Assembly: GCA_910588845.1 (NCBI GenBank)
Contig: CAJURU010000015.1
Location: 1-64,000 of the forward strand
Direction: 5' to 3'
Source of the DNA: an uncultured Lachnospiraceae bacterium
GTDB lineage: Bacteria; Bacillota; Clostridia; Lachnospirales; Lachnospiraceae
Length of the DNA: 64,000 nt
This document shows, one piece after another, positions 18,670 through 27,044 of the stretch. Both the position numbers and the translations under genes were made by a program. Position 1 is the stretch's first letter. Every line of letters starts with the position of its first letter. The notes beneath the pieces were generated by a model that was not told where the DNA came from, searched no databases, and was given only the letters and a program-made list of their open reading frames with translations.

Positions 18670-18701
18670 GATGCGTGCAGACATCTATTTCCGCACGCAT
18701 C
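18670..18701. other. 9-bp hairpin between small genes
   Basis: GATGCGTGC pairs with GCACGCATC around a 14-nt loop. No T-tract follows on the minus strand. It lies between the genes at 18833-19282 and 18220-18621 and may be a weak terminator or processing site. Confidence 0.4.
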
Positions 18702-18832
18702 TATCAACACACTCCCCCCTCAATATCTTGAAACAGAATATGTCCATGTAATTCCCCTTTTCTCCGCTCTCTTTAGCGATCCAAATAACAATAAACACCA
18801 TTTGCGTTTTCCATTTTGATCTTCAATCTTCT

Positions 18833-19282
18833 TTAATCCTTCTTACTAACTGATGACGCTATGGACTCGCCAGATTTACAATTCTTCCCATACACCTTGC
18901 CAGAAAAAGACAGCTTATAGCTATGCCCTTTTATCACTGCCGCAGATTTTGTTACACTATAACACGAACCCGATTTAGAAACCGTCCAGCTCGCAACGTG
19001 TCTACCCGCCGTATTGTCATATAGCTTTAATAAGCCGGAAATTTTAGTTGTGCCACTTTTCCCTCTTATAAAGGCATGACATCTTGCTGTTTTACCACTA
19101 AAAGCTAAACGCAGCTGGCATCTGTTACCTTGTACATACATCGGAGAAACGCTTTCCACTTTCATTTCTTCCGTATATTCCAGAATATTTTCTGCGTGTA
19201 CTGTATTAGACTGTACGCAGAGCAACATTGCTCCTATCAGTAACACGACTGCTGTTTTCTTTTGTAATTTCTCTCTTACCAT
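18833..19282 (-). CDS. Small secreted protein, unknown function
   Basis: 149 residues. A signal peptide is clear (KKTAVVLLIGAMLLCVQSN, cleavage likely after VHA). The mature part is a compact Ser/Gly/Lys-rich, probably beta-rich domain with four Cys (NRCQLRL, ARCHAFIRG, GSCYSV, KNCKSG). SD GGAGGGGAGCC precedes the ATG. It resembles small secreted proteins common in Lachnospiraceae, but I cannot name a function. It is followed by the membrane-anchored gene at 18220. Confidence 0.7.
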   Translation of the reverse strand: MVREKLQKKTAVVLLIGAMLLCVQSNTVHAENILEYTEEMKVESVSPMYVQGNRCQLRLAFSGKTARCHAFIRGKSGTTKISGLLKLYDNTAGRHVASWTVSKSGSCYSVTKSAAVIKGHSYKLSFSGKVYGKNCKSGESIASSVSKKD

Positions 19283-19389
19283 AAGGCTCCCCTCCTTCCC
19301 CTTTTACTCAAAGCTTATTTACGCTCCTACTTAATAAACGTACGAGAAGGAAAAACCACTACATCATTTTACAGAAATCTTTTAAATTT

Positions 19390-20079
19390 TTATTTCACAA
19401 CATGAATCCCCTCCTGGATTTTTATCAATTCTTCCTGTGAGAAGTTTCCCATGAGGTTAAATTTTAACGTGCCGTCCTCGCTAATCCAGGTCATCGAGCT
19501 CTCGGATTCAGGATTCTTTGCCCGCAGATAATAGATGATTTCTCCCCTGCTGCCTGTAATTTTTAGAAGATCCTTATTTTCATTATCTATTTCTAAACCA
19601 TCGTCAATCGCGCCGTAACTAAAATCTAAGCATTGACCTTCATCATTATAGTATAGAATATCTCCACCTACAAAATAATCATCCAATTCCAGCCGATATC
19701 CTTCCGGTACATAACTTAATTCATATCTGGGCACTTCTATATTTCCGGTATCCTCCACAAACTGAAACGAAATATGGTCATGATACCACCGAATCAGCCA
19801 TTGCCCCGCCTTTGATATTGTCTGAGGATGGGTTACGCCAATAAATACCACGATAGCAGCCGCTGCTGCTGCCGCAAACCGCCTTAGCTTTTTTCTGCGC
19901 GCCATCTTCTTTTGCCCTTCTATCATCTGATCCATCTTCTGATAGAATGCATCTGAAAGCAGATAGCGCTTCCGTAACTCATTATTATCCGGTATGAGGG
20001 ATAGTTCATATTCATGCACCAAGGAAACCATATCCTTGATCGCCTGGCTTTCCTGTTGCTTTTCATCCATTCGCTTCAT
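19390..20079 (-). CDS. DUF4367-type anti-sigma-like membrane protein
   Basis: 229 residues: an N-terminal cytoplasmic part of about 70 residues ending RRKKLRR, an Ala-rich membrane helix (FAAAAAAAIVVFIGV), then an extracellular domain matching DUF4367 (RYELSYVPEGYRLE, GEIIYYLRA, SSMTWISEDG, LMGNFSQEELIKIQEGIHVVK). Proteins of this layout commonly restrain the ECF sigma factor encoded just before them. Here that gene (20063-20501) is broken and overlaps this start by 17 bp. SD GGGAGG lies inside the sigma frame, 6 nt before the ATG. If the sigma factor is dead, this protein has lost its partner. Confidence 0.8.
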   Translation of the reverse strand: MKRMDEKQQESQAIKDMVSLVHEYELSLIPDNNELRKRYLLSDAFYQKMDQMIEGQKKMARRKKLRRFAAAAAAAIVVFIGVTHPQTISKAGQWLIRWYHDHISFQFVEDTGNIEVPRYELSYVPEGYRLELDDYFVGGDILYYNDEGQCLDFSYGAIDDGLEIDNENKDLLKITGSRGEIIYYLRAKNPESESSMTWISEDGTLKFNLMGNFSQEELIKIQEGIHVVK

Positions 20080-20501
20080 CCCATACCTCCCTGAATTTTT
20101 TCCTGCCCCGGAACAGGCGCACCTCTACGGTCTTTACAGGCACCCCCTGTATTCTGGCAATTTCTTTGTTGCTCAATTCATAATAATATTTCAGCGTCAA
20201 TGTCTCCCGAAGAATCTCCGATATTCCTTCCAGCGCCTTTTGGACAAACATTGCCCTCTCCTTTTGCTCCATCATATGAGGGGCGTCATGTTCCGGCGCT
20301 TCGTCATATAAAATAAAAATGTGAATATTTTGTGAAATTTTCCGCTAGGGAAAGAAATGAATTATGCACCTCGTTTTCTGCGTCTGTCTGGTTTTGCCCC
20401 ATAGCCCGGGCAACATGGTACATTTTCAGGTAATTATCTTCATAAATCTCCTGAAATTTCTTCCTGTCTTCTTCTGTCTCCAATAACATGAAATATATCA
20501 T
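20063..20501 (-). pseudogene. Broken ECF-type sigma factor gene
   Basis: Region 2 is encoded from 20501 (KKFQEIYEDNYLKMYHVAR, QTDAENEVHNSFLSLAENF) and stops after SHFYFI. Region 4 is in a second frame (DEAPEHDAPHMMEQKERA, LRETLTLKYYYELSNKEIARI, VKTVEVRLFRGRKKFREV). The segment that normally links them, with the end of region 2 and the linker, is largely missing. A deletion with frameshift is inferred. Each half keeps good family residues, so decay looks recent. Confidence 0.75.
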
Positions 20502-20534
20502 TTTTCTCTCCTGTTTAAAATACCGCCATATAAA

Positions 20535-20628
20535 CCTGCAGGGCGCTTAGCAAGAACATTTTACTAAGCGCCCTGTAGGTATTACTCCAGTGACTAAATA
20601 CCACAACATTTTACCACCGGAGTAATAC
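20535..20628. repeat. Pair of adjoining long palindromes after the lipid kinase gene
   Basis: First palindrome: a 16-nt arm CCTGCAGGGCGCTTAG at 20535 pairs with 20564-20579 (one G-U). Second: GTATTACTCC (20579-20588) pairs with GGAGTAATAC (20619-20628). They share base 20579, and both loops contain AACATTTTAC. They lie just past the stop at 20644. They may act as tandem terminators, though T-tracts are weak. Confidence 0.7.
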
Positions 20629-20643
20629 ATTGTTACGCAGAAG

Positions 20644-21552
20644 TCAGCTTTTCATCATGCTGTCAACAATGATCTCCACCGCCTGCCTTTTGGCAGATAT
20701 GGTAACATTCTTGTGTTTTCCTCCGTATTCTCCATCCAGCGTCCAGGCAATCTCCTCGGCAGACTCAACTGTCAGGCTTTCTGTCTTAAAGGTATAAATT
20801 AGGTCCGTGTTGTCAATGAGGTTTGTCAAGCTGGCTATAATCTCGTTCAGTTCAAGCGGGCTTTTCGGCATCTTAATCAACGTCACCTCAAAAATGCCGT
20901 CATTTAATTTCACATTCTTGCCGGTAATATTGCGAAATCCGCCTGCCGAAACAGAATTTGTCACCATCCCATAAATAAATTTGCCTTCAATCGTCTGATT
21001 GTCATAGGAGATGCGCAGATGGTAAGGCTGGGCTGCCGGAATCCGTTTTACGCCCTCCAAAATATACGCAAAATGCCCAATCCTGTTTTTCCGCTCCTGC
21101 CTTGTGGCGTATGAGACGTCTGTGAACAGTCCAAACGCCGCGATATAAACAAAATATTTTTCATTAAACTTGCCGACATCACATGCAAACGGCACGCCGC
21201 TCACAGCAAGTTCGGCTGCTTTCCCCATGTTTTTGGGAATTTTCAGCGAGGATGCAAAATCATTCGTACTCCCGGAAGGAATGTAACCTATTGGAGCTTT
21301 CTTGTCTCGGCGCATCATCCCACTGACTACTTCATCTAATGTGCCATCCCCGCCACTGCATACAACCAGACTGTATTTTCCCGCACGTTTTTCCACCTGC
21401 TCCAATGCATCCTGAGGTCGCTGCGTCGGATGGATAGTTACCTCATATCCATTTTTGACAAACTGGTCCACAATCTCCAACAACTTGTTCCTAATCAGTC
21501 CCTTTCCCGAAAAAGGGTTAAACACAAATAAAAGTTTTTTCCTGCGTATAAT
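20644..21552 (-). CDS. Diacylglycerol/lipid kinase family protein (DagK/YegS-like)
   Basis: About 302 residues. Signature motifs: FNPFSGKG (phosphate loop), VVCSGGDGTLDEVVSGM (GGDGT catalytic motif), GYIPSGSTNDFA, and a C-terminal LDGEYGG. It phosphorylates a lipid such as diacylglycerol at the inner membrane face, recycling it to phosphatidate. No ATG exists in frame before FNPF. The first GTG (21525) would cut off strand 1, and KKLLFV is encoded just upstream. A near-perfect SD (AAAGGGGTGA) overlaps the whiA stop codon, and the codons after it are TTT-ATT-ATA, so initiation at ATT (21552) or ATA (21549) is inferred. Confidence 0.9.
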   Translation of the reverse strand: MIRRKKLLFVFNPFSGKGLIRNKLLEIVDQFVKNGYEVTIHPTQRPQDALEQVEKRAGKYSLVVCSGGDGTLDEVVSGMMRRDKKAPIGYIPSGSTNDFASSLKIPKNMGKAAELAVSGVPFACDVGKFNEKYFVYIAAFGLFTDVSYATRQERKNRIGHFAYILEGVKRIPAAQPYHLRISYDNQTIEGKFIYGMVTNSVSAGGFRNITGKNVKLNDGIFEVTLIKMPKSPLELNEIIASLTNLIDNTDLIYTFKTESLTVESAEEIAWTLDGEYGGKHKNVTISAKRQAVEIIVDSMMKS

Positions 21553-21555
21553 AAA

Positions 21556-22509
21556 TCACCCCTTTCCCGATTGCCTTAAATCCTCCGCTATTTCACATAA
21601 TTTCCGCAGCCTGTGATTGACCCCGGACTTCCCCACCGGAGGTTCTAAATATGTACCGAGTTCCTTTAACGCCGCTTCCGGATATTCCAAACGCAGCAGT
21701 GCAATCTCCCGCAAATTATCTGACAAACTATCCAGACCCCGTACAGACTTAATATAGTTGATGTCCTCTACCTGCTTGACAGCGGCGCTGACAGTCTTAT
21801 TGATATTTGCCGTCTCACAATTCACCTGACGGTTGACGGAGTTGCGCATTTCTTTGAGGATACGCACATTTTCCAAACTCATCAACGCCACATGAGCTTC
21901 CATGATGTTAAGCATATCGACAATCTGCGAACCCTCTTTCAGATATACAACATGGCTCTTTTTGCGTTGCACAATCTTGGCATCCATATCAAAACTGTTG
22001 ATAATTTCCTGCAATTGTCCCGCCTTGGGCTGCCCGCTGCACACGACTTCCAAATGATACGACTTCTCGGGATCGCTCATAGAACCTGCGCTTAGAAATG
22101 CTCCGCGGATAAAAGAGCGGCGACAACATGTATTTTGCAGGAGAAGACGATTTGCAAGGCCCGCAGTACGAATATCCTCCCCTTTTTCATTCTGCCATTT
22201 CACCGCCAGCAGTACCTTCCGTATTTCTTCCGGCGCCGTCAGCGATATTACAAAAATCCTGCTCTTGTGCAGATACACGTTCTGTCTTACCGCGACACTC
22301 ACATTTGCATGAAAAGTTTTTCTCATTAGAATAAAATACTTGCGGGCAAGCGAGAGATTTTCCGTGTAGACACGCAGCGCTTTGCTGCCCTGCATTTCCT
22401 CTAATTTTCCCACAAAGCTCAAAATAGCGGCAATTTCTGCAATCTGGCAATGCCGGCTCTTAGGAAATTGCCGCGATAACTCCTCTTTCACTTCGCCTGA
22501 AAACGACAT
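21556..22509 (-). CDS. whiA: WhiA family DNA-binding protein
   Basis: 317 residues. An N-terminal LAGLIDADG-like domain (FSGEVKEELSRQ; FIRGAFLSAGSMSDPEKSYHLE) is followed by a C-terminal helix-turn-helix (NINKTVSAAVKQVEDI; LREIALLRLEYPEAALKELG; PPVGKSGVNHRLRKLCEIAE). WhiA affects cell division and chromosome segregation in Gram-positives. It follows rapZ as in most Firmicutes. The start at 22509 is set by GAGGAGGG 8 nt upstream, which is part of a dispersed repeat. The frame could run to 22575, but that stretch is repeat sequence. Confidence 0.95.
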   Translation of the reverse strand: MSFSGEVKEELSRQFPKSRHCQIAEIAAILSFVGKLEEMQGSKALRVYTENLSLARKYFILMRKTFHANVSVAVRQNVYLHKSRIFVISLTAPEEIRKVLLAVKWQNEKGEDIRTAGLANRLLLQNTCCRRSFIRGAFLSAGSMSDPEKSYHLEVVCSGQPKAGQLQEIINSFDMDAKIVQRKKSHVVYLKEGSQIVDMLNIMEAHVALMSLENVRILKEMRNSVNRQVNCETANINKTVSAAVKQVEDINYIKSVRGLDSLSDNLREIALLRLEYPEAALKELGTYLEPPVGKSGVNHRLRKLCEIAEDLRQSGKG

Positions 22510-22511
22510 GT

Positions 22512-22617
22512 TTTGGTCCCTCCTCATGCCATACAGTTCTTTGGCTCCGGTACTAGGCATCAGGGCTCCTCCCACTTCGTGGGTCCCTCCTCATGCCAAA
22601 TCGCTGGGTCCCTCCTT
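22512..22617. repeat. Dispersed repeat between rapZ and whiA, related to the 68-bp array
   Basis: Contains the same modules as 8743-8956: CCTCATGCC, CTTTGGCTCCGG, GGCATCAGGGCTCCTCCCAC, then GTGGGTCCCTCC, plus an extra GGGTCCCTCC next to rapZ. On the minus strand GGAGGGACC occurs three times; the one nearest whiA is its ribosome binding site. The repeat fills the whole intergenic gap from the rapZ stop codon. Confidence 0.85.
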
Positions 22618-23491
22618 AGGTCAAGCGATGCACATCTTTCTGGATGTCTCTATGCTCAATTTTAATGCCATAACCTTCTCGGTCAGCAAGACGCTCATAA
22701 AGGGCATTTGCCAGTGTCACAGAACGGTGTTTCCCACCGGTACAACCCACGCCGATTACAAGCTGTGTTTTCCCTTCGACAATATAATTGGGAATTAAAA
22801 ACTTCACAAGGTCTTCCAACTTATGCAAAAACTGTCCCGCTTCGGGAAACTGCATCACATACTCACGAATCTCACGGTCATTTCCAGTCTTGCCGCGCAG
22901 CCCTTCCACATAAAAGGGATTGGGGAGGAAGCGTACGTCAAACACCAGATCGCAGTCCGTAGGTATTCCATACTTGAATCCAAAAGACACTATCGTAATA
23001 AAAAGATTCTTATAATCCTGATTGCGCACAAAAATTTTTTCAAGTTCCGCTTTTAATTCCCTTGTGAGCATGTTGCTCGTATCTATAATATAGCTTGCCT
23101 GCTTACGCAAAAATTCCAGACGGCGCCGCTCTTCTCGTATTCCCTTATCCACGCGCTCGCTACCGGCAAGCGGGTGCGTCCTCCTTGTCTCCTTGTACCT
23201 TTTTACCAGAACTTCATCCTGAGAATCGAGAAAAAGGATGTCGAAACGTTCACCTCTCTGTTTGAGCCTGTCCAGCACATCCTGTAACTCTTCCAAGGTC
23301 TGGCCGCTGCGGATATCTACCCCCACAGCAACCTTTTGCAATTCCGCATCCTGAAGGTCGGCAAGATCCGCAAATTTTTCAATCAGCGCAATCGGCAGAT
23401 TGTCTACGCAAAAATATCCTATGTCTTCCATCATTTTTAACGCTGTACTCTTCCCTGCTCCAGACATTCCTGTCAATATTATAAACTTCAT
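22616..23491 (-). CDS. rapZ: RapZ-family RNase adapter / nucleotide-binding protein
   Basis: 291 residues. Walker A is GMSGAGKST near the N-terminus. Other family stretches: FCVDNLP, DIRSGQTLEEL, FLDSQDEVLVKRYKETRRTHPL, SFGFKYGIP, DLVFDVRFLPNPFY, and IGVGCTGGKHRSVTLA. In E. coli RapZ directs RNase E to a GlcN6P-controlled small RNA; in Gram-positives the role is less clear (YvcJ). The start at 23491 has GGGAGGGCGGCGA upstream. Order murB-rapZ-whiA on the minus strand is conserved in clostridia. Confidence 0.95.
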   Translation of the reverse strand: MKFIILTGMSGAGKSTALKMMEDIGYFCVDNLPIALIEKFADLADLQDAELQKVAVGVDIRSGQTLEELQDVLDRLKQRGERFDILFLDSQDEVLVKRYKETRRTHPLAGSERVDKGIREERRRLEFLRKQASYIIDTSNMLTRELKAELEKIFVRNQDYKNLFITIVSFGFKYGIPTDCDLVFDVRFLPNPFYVEGLRGKTGNDREIREYVMQFPEAGQFLHKLEDLVKFLIPNYIVEGKTQLVIGVGCTGGKHRSVTLANALYERLADREGYGIKIEHRDIQKDVHRLT

Positions 23492-23508
23492 TCGCCGCCC
23501 TCCCTTTG

Positions 23509-24417
23509 TCAAAATACTCCTACAAAACGCACTTCCGTTTCCAGCCTTACGCCAAATTGCTCCTCCACCTTATCCTGCACATCACAGATCAGCTGGCGGA
23601 TTTGTGCCGCCGTTGCTTCTCCGCGGTTAATAACAAACCCGCAATGCTTTTCTGACACCTGGGCGTCGCCCACCCGGTAGCCCCTAAGACCCGCGTCTTG
23701 AATCAGCTTCCCGGCAAAATAGCCCTCCGGGCGTTTAAATGTGCTGCCGGCGCTCGGGTACTCCAAGGGCTGTTTCCCGCTGCGCTGGCTGCGCAGCTTT
23801 GACATCTGCTCCTCAATAGCCGCTGGATCACCTTTCTCCAATGCAAACGCCGCCTCAAGCACAATCGCCTGCATTCCCGGAATACTGCTATGTCGGTAGC
23901 CAAAATCAAGTTCCTCCAGTGAGAGTTCCTTTTCCATTCCCTCCGCGGTGAGCACAGTTGCCTTTTTTACAATCTGCTTCATCTCGCCGCCATAGGCGCC
24001 TGCGTTCATGACGACAGCTCCACCCACGCTTCCGGGAATCCCAGAAGCAAACTCCATCCCAGTAAGCGCAGAATCAGCAGCCTTCCTCGCCGCCACAGAA
24101 AGCAACGCTCCGGCCTGCGCCCGGACCTCACATCCTTCCACAATAACCTGCGCAGAATCTTTTCCCAGCTCGATTACTAAACCAGGTATTCCTTTATCAC
24201 CCACCAACAGATTGCTTCCATTTCCAATTACCATCCAGGGAACTTTATGCGTATGGCACAGGGAAATAATCTCCGCCACCTGCGCCCGGCCAGGGCAGGC
24301 ATAATACTCTGCCGGCCCGCCCACACGAAACGTCGTATGCTTACTCATGTTCTCCTGACGAGAGCACTTACCATTTCCGGTTATCTCCTGTAACTGTCTC
24401 CAAAATATTTCACTCAC
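23509..24417 (-). CDS. murB: UDP-N-acetylenolpyruvoylglucosamine reductase
   Basis: 302 residues. Reduces UDP-GlcNAc-enolpyruvate to UDP-MurNAc with NADPH and FAD, in the cytoplasm. FAD motifs: HTTFRVGGPAEY and VIGNGSNLLV. Catalytic region: SGIPGSVGGAVVMNAGAYGGE, YRHSSI, and the type II MurB stretch PSAGSTFKRPEGYFAGKLI (catalytic Ser); the distal Glu is near RLETEVRF. The start codon is GTG at 24417 with GAAAGAGG 6 nt before it. That SD is also the first module of the 60-bp tandem array upstream. Confidence 0.96.
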   Translation of the reverse strand: MSEIFWRQLQEITGNGKCSRQENMSKHTTFRVGGPAEYYACPGRAQVAEIISLCHTHKVPWMVIGNGSNLLVGDKGIPGLVIELGKDSAQVIVEGCEVRAQAGALLSVAARKAADSALTGMEFASGIPGSVGGAVVMNAGAYGGEMKQIVKKATVLTAEGMEKELSLEELDFGYRHSSIPGMQAIVLEAAFALEKGDPAAIEEQMSKLRSQRSGKQPLEYPSAGSTFKRPEGYFAGKLIQDAGLRGYRVGDAQVSEKHCGFVINRGEATAAQIRQLICDVQDKVEEQFGVRLETEVRFVGVF

Positions 24418-24420
24418 ATT

Positions 24421-24622
24421 ATGCCTCTTTCAAAAACGCAGTGTTCTTCCATCTTGTTTCACAAATATCTGACTTACGCTATACCTCTTTCAAAAACGCA
24501 GTGTTCTTCCATCTTGTTTCACAAATATCTGACTTACGCTATACCTCTTTCAAAAACGCAGTGTTCTTCCATCTTGTTTCATAAATATATGACTTACGTT
24601 ATGCCTCTTTCAAAAACGCAGT
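24421..24622. repeat. 60-bp tandem repeat spanning the peptidase-murB junction
   Basis: Units start at 24421, 24481 and 24541, with a 22-bp partial at 24601. The partial copy is the coding 3' end of the M18 peptidase gene. On the minus strand each unit begins CTGCGTTTTTGAAAGAGG (peptidase C-terminus plus SD) and continues with a stretch resembling the start of murB (GT-AGT-A-ATATTT). The array therefore looks like repeated duplication of the gene junction. Confidence 0.9.
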
Positions 24623-25993
24623 ATATCCCAATTTTGCTTCATAGAGGTCCACTTTGCTGATAATCTCCCACGGCGCATGCATGTTCAGCACAGCCACGCC
24701 GCTGTCAATCACCGACATATTATAGTTGGCAAGAATATAGGCAATCGTGCCGCCGCCCCCCTGATCTACCTTACCGAGTTCAGAAGTCTGAAAGGATACG
24801 CCATTGTCGTCCAGAATTCTGCGCAATTCTGCCATATATTCAGGGTTAGCGTCATTAGAACCACTCTTGCCCCTAGAACCGGTGTACTTGTTAAATACTA
24901 ATCCATTGCCAAAATACGCGCCATTCTTCTTCTCTGTCACAGATGCATACAAGGGGTCGTACGCCGCGCTTACGTCCGAGGACAGCACCTTGGAATTCGT
25001 CATGGCACGGTTAAACTTGACCTGGCTGTAGCCGCCCATCGCTTCCATAATTTCTGTTACCACATAGAGGAAAAAACGGGACTGCATACCAGTTGCGCCT
25101 ACGCTGCCGATTTCCTCTTTGTCCACCAAAAGGCACACCGTCGTCTTTTCACAAACATCGGCTTCCAGCAGAGCTGCAAAAGAAGGATATGCGCATACTC
25201 TGTCGTCATGCCCATAGCCCATAACCATACTGCGGTCAAATCCATAATCTCTGGCCTTGCCCGCCGGCACTACCTCAATTTCTGCCGACAGGAAATCCTC
25301 TTCTTCTATATCATATTGTTCTTTCAAGATATTCAGTACATTTGTTTTCACTGCATCCTTGGCTTTTTCCTTATCATCCTCATTTTCAGAGGGAATGCTG
25401 CCCACCAGGACGTCCAAATTCTCTCCTTCGATCACCTTAGCAGCTTTCTTTTCCATCTGCTCTGAGGCGAGGTGGATTAAAAGATCACTGATGCCGAATA
25501 CCGGATCGTCCTCTTTCTCTCCGATATTAACAATTACCTTTGTTCCATCTTTTTTCACTACCACGCCGTGCAGAGCCAACGGAAGCGTCACCCATTGGTA
25601 CTTCTTCACGCCGCCGTAATAGTGGGTATCAAAAAGCGCCATTTCTGTGTCTTCATAGAGCGGCACTTGTTTCAAATCAAGCCTTGGGGAATCAATATGC
25701 GCCCCCAAAATGTTCATGCCTGCTTCAAGAGGCCGCCTGCCGATTACAAAAAGCGCCAGCGTCTTATCCATATTCTTAGCATATAATTTATCACCGGCTT
25801 TGAGCGCGCGCCCCTCGGCAAGTATTTTCTCTAAATCCTCGAATCCAGCCTTCTCGGCCTGTGCAATCAGTTCTGTGACGCATTCCCGTTCTGTTTTACA
25901 GTCAGAAATAAATTTCTTATACTCCTCCGCAAAGGCAAAAACGGCTTCGCGCTTTCCCTTCGGGTATTTCTTCCATGCATTTTTTCTTTCCAT
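24599..25993 (-). CDS. M18 family aminopeptidase
   Basis: 464 residues. A cobalt/zinc-type aminopeptidase that removes N-terminal residues, often acidic ones, in the cytoplasm. Metal ligands and motifs: NILGAHIDSPRLD (His, Asp), GYGHDDR (bridging Asp), LVDKEEIGSVGATGMQS (catalytic Glu and ligand), SSDVSAAYDP (Asp), and NMHAPWE (His). Length fits the family. It is encoded between hprK and murB. Its last 22 coding bases are the seed of the tandem array that follows. Confidence 0.95.
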   Translation of the reverse strand: MERKNAWKKYPKGKREAVFAFAEEYKKFISDCKTERECVTELIAQAEKAGFEDLEKILAEGRALKAGDKLYAKNMDKTLALFVIGRRPLEAGMNILGAHIDSPRLDLKQVPLYEDTEMALFDTHYYGGVKKYQWVTLPLALHGVVVKKDGTKVIVNIGEKEDDPVFGISDLLIHLASEQMEKKAAKVIEGENLDVLVGSIPSENEDDKEKAKDAVKTNVLNILKEQYDIEEEDFLSAEIEVVPAGKARDYGFDRSMVMGYGHDDRVCAYPSFAALLEADVCEKTTVCLLVDKEEIGSVGATGMQSRFFLYVVTEIMEAMGGYSQVKFNRAMTNSKVLSSDVSAAYDPLYASVTEKKNGAYFGNGLVFNKYTGSRGKSGSNDANPEYMAELRRILDDNGVSFQTSELGKVDQGGGGTIAYILANYNMSVIDSGVAVLNMHAPWEIISKVDLYEAKLGYTAFLKEA

Positions 25994-26016
25994 TGCTGTG
26001 CAATTCCTCCTGATTT

Positions 26017-26982
26017 TTAATCATTCTCTTCACTTTCATCATCTTCTTCTGAACCCTTTTGGAGATTCGCCTGCACACGGCGGTACAGCTCCTGCGCTGC
26101 GTTATACCCCATTTTTTTCTGCCTGTGGTTTACTGCCGCAGACTCACAGATTACGGCAAGATTTCGGCCCGGACGAATAGGCAGGGAATGACATACCACC
26201 TTGTTCCCCAAAAATTCTGTATACTCCTCATCAAGTCCCAGACGGTCATACTCGTTTTCCTTCTTCCAATCCTGAAGTTTAATGACCAGGTCAATGTTCT
26301 GTTTTTCTTTCACGCACTCCACGCCAAAAAGCGTTTTCACATCAATAATTCCAACGCCTCTGAGCTCAATAAAATATCTGGTGACATCGGGCGCCGTTCC
26401 CACCAATGTGTGCTCGTTAATCTTGCTGATTTCCACCACGTCATCGCTGACAAGACGGTGGCCGCGGCGAATCAGCTCAAGGGCCGCTTCACTCTTACCA
26501 ATACCGCTCTCGCCCATAATCAAAAGCCCTTCACCGTATACATCCACCAATACGCCATGGATGGAAATGCAGGGCGCAAGTTCCTCACCCAGATAATAAA
26601 TCAGTTCAGCCATAAATTCAGACGTCCCGTAGTCTGTAGATAACACCGGCGTATGATACTCCGTAGCTATGCGCATCAAATCCTCATCCGGCTGTAAATT
26701 TCTGCTGAATATTACACAAGGCACGTTGTGGGCAAAAAATTTCTTATAAATATCAAGCTTCTCTTCCTCTTCAAGCTTCTGCATATAGGTATATTCCACC
26801 ATGCCGACAATCTCAACCCTGCTTTTCTCAAAATAATCAAAATACCCCGCCAGCTGCAACGCCGGACGGTTTACCTCTGCCGTAGTTACTTTACGTTTCT
26901 TGATGTCTACTTCGGGATTCAAAACCTTCAAATCCATTTTTTCCACTATCTTACTTACACTTACACCATTTCCATTATACAT
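26017..26982 (-). CDS. hprK: HPr kinase/phosphorylase
   Basis: About 321 residues. Phosphorylates or dephosphorylates HPr at Ser46 and controls carbon catabolite repression. The N-terminal domain ends near SRNLQPDEDL. The kinase domain has Walker A GESGIGKSE, SDDVVEI, and the signature LRGVGIIDVKTLFG; the loop near GRNLAVICESAAVNHR is typical. The start at 26982 (third codon of the longest frame) has AGGA 7 nt upstream; the first ATG directly abuts the SD. The tail is acidic (EEDDESEEND). Confidence 0.96.
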   Translation of the reverse strand: MYNGNGVSVSKIVEKMDLKVLNPEVDIKKRKVTTAEVNRPALQLAGYFDYFEKSRVEIVGMVEYTYMQKLEEEEKLDIYKKFFAHNVPCVIFSRNLQPDEDLMRIATEYHTPVLSTDYGTSEFMAELIYYLGEELAPCISIHGVLVDVYGEGLLIMGESGIGKSEAALELIRRGHRLVSDDVVEISKINEHTLVGTAPDVTRYFIELRGVGIIDVKTLFGVECVKEKQNIDLVIKLQDWKKENEYDRLGLDEEYTEFLGNKVVCHSLPIRPGRNLAVICESAAVNHRQKKMGYNAAQELYRRVQANLQKGSEEDDESEEND

Positions 26983-27044
26983 CTGCATCTTCCTTTCTCT
27001 GGCTTAGGGGGAAATAATTCACTTCTTACAGTGGCGCTTAATAT

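Noticed and set aside
24421..24622. Possible CRISPR array
   Set aside because: Units are contiguous head-to-tail with no unique spacers, and no cas genes are nearby.
24421..24660. Open frame on plus strand with three identical 20-residue repeats
   Set aside because: It arises because the tandem period (60 bp) is a multiple of three. No SD, and the DNA is explained by junction duplication between two minus-strand genes.
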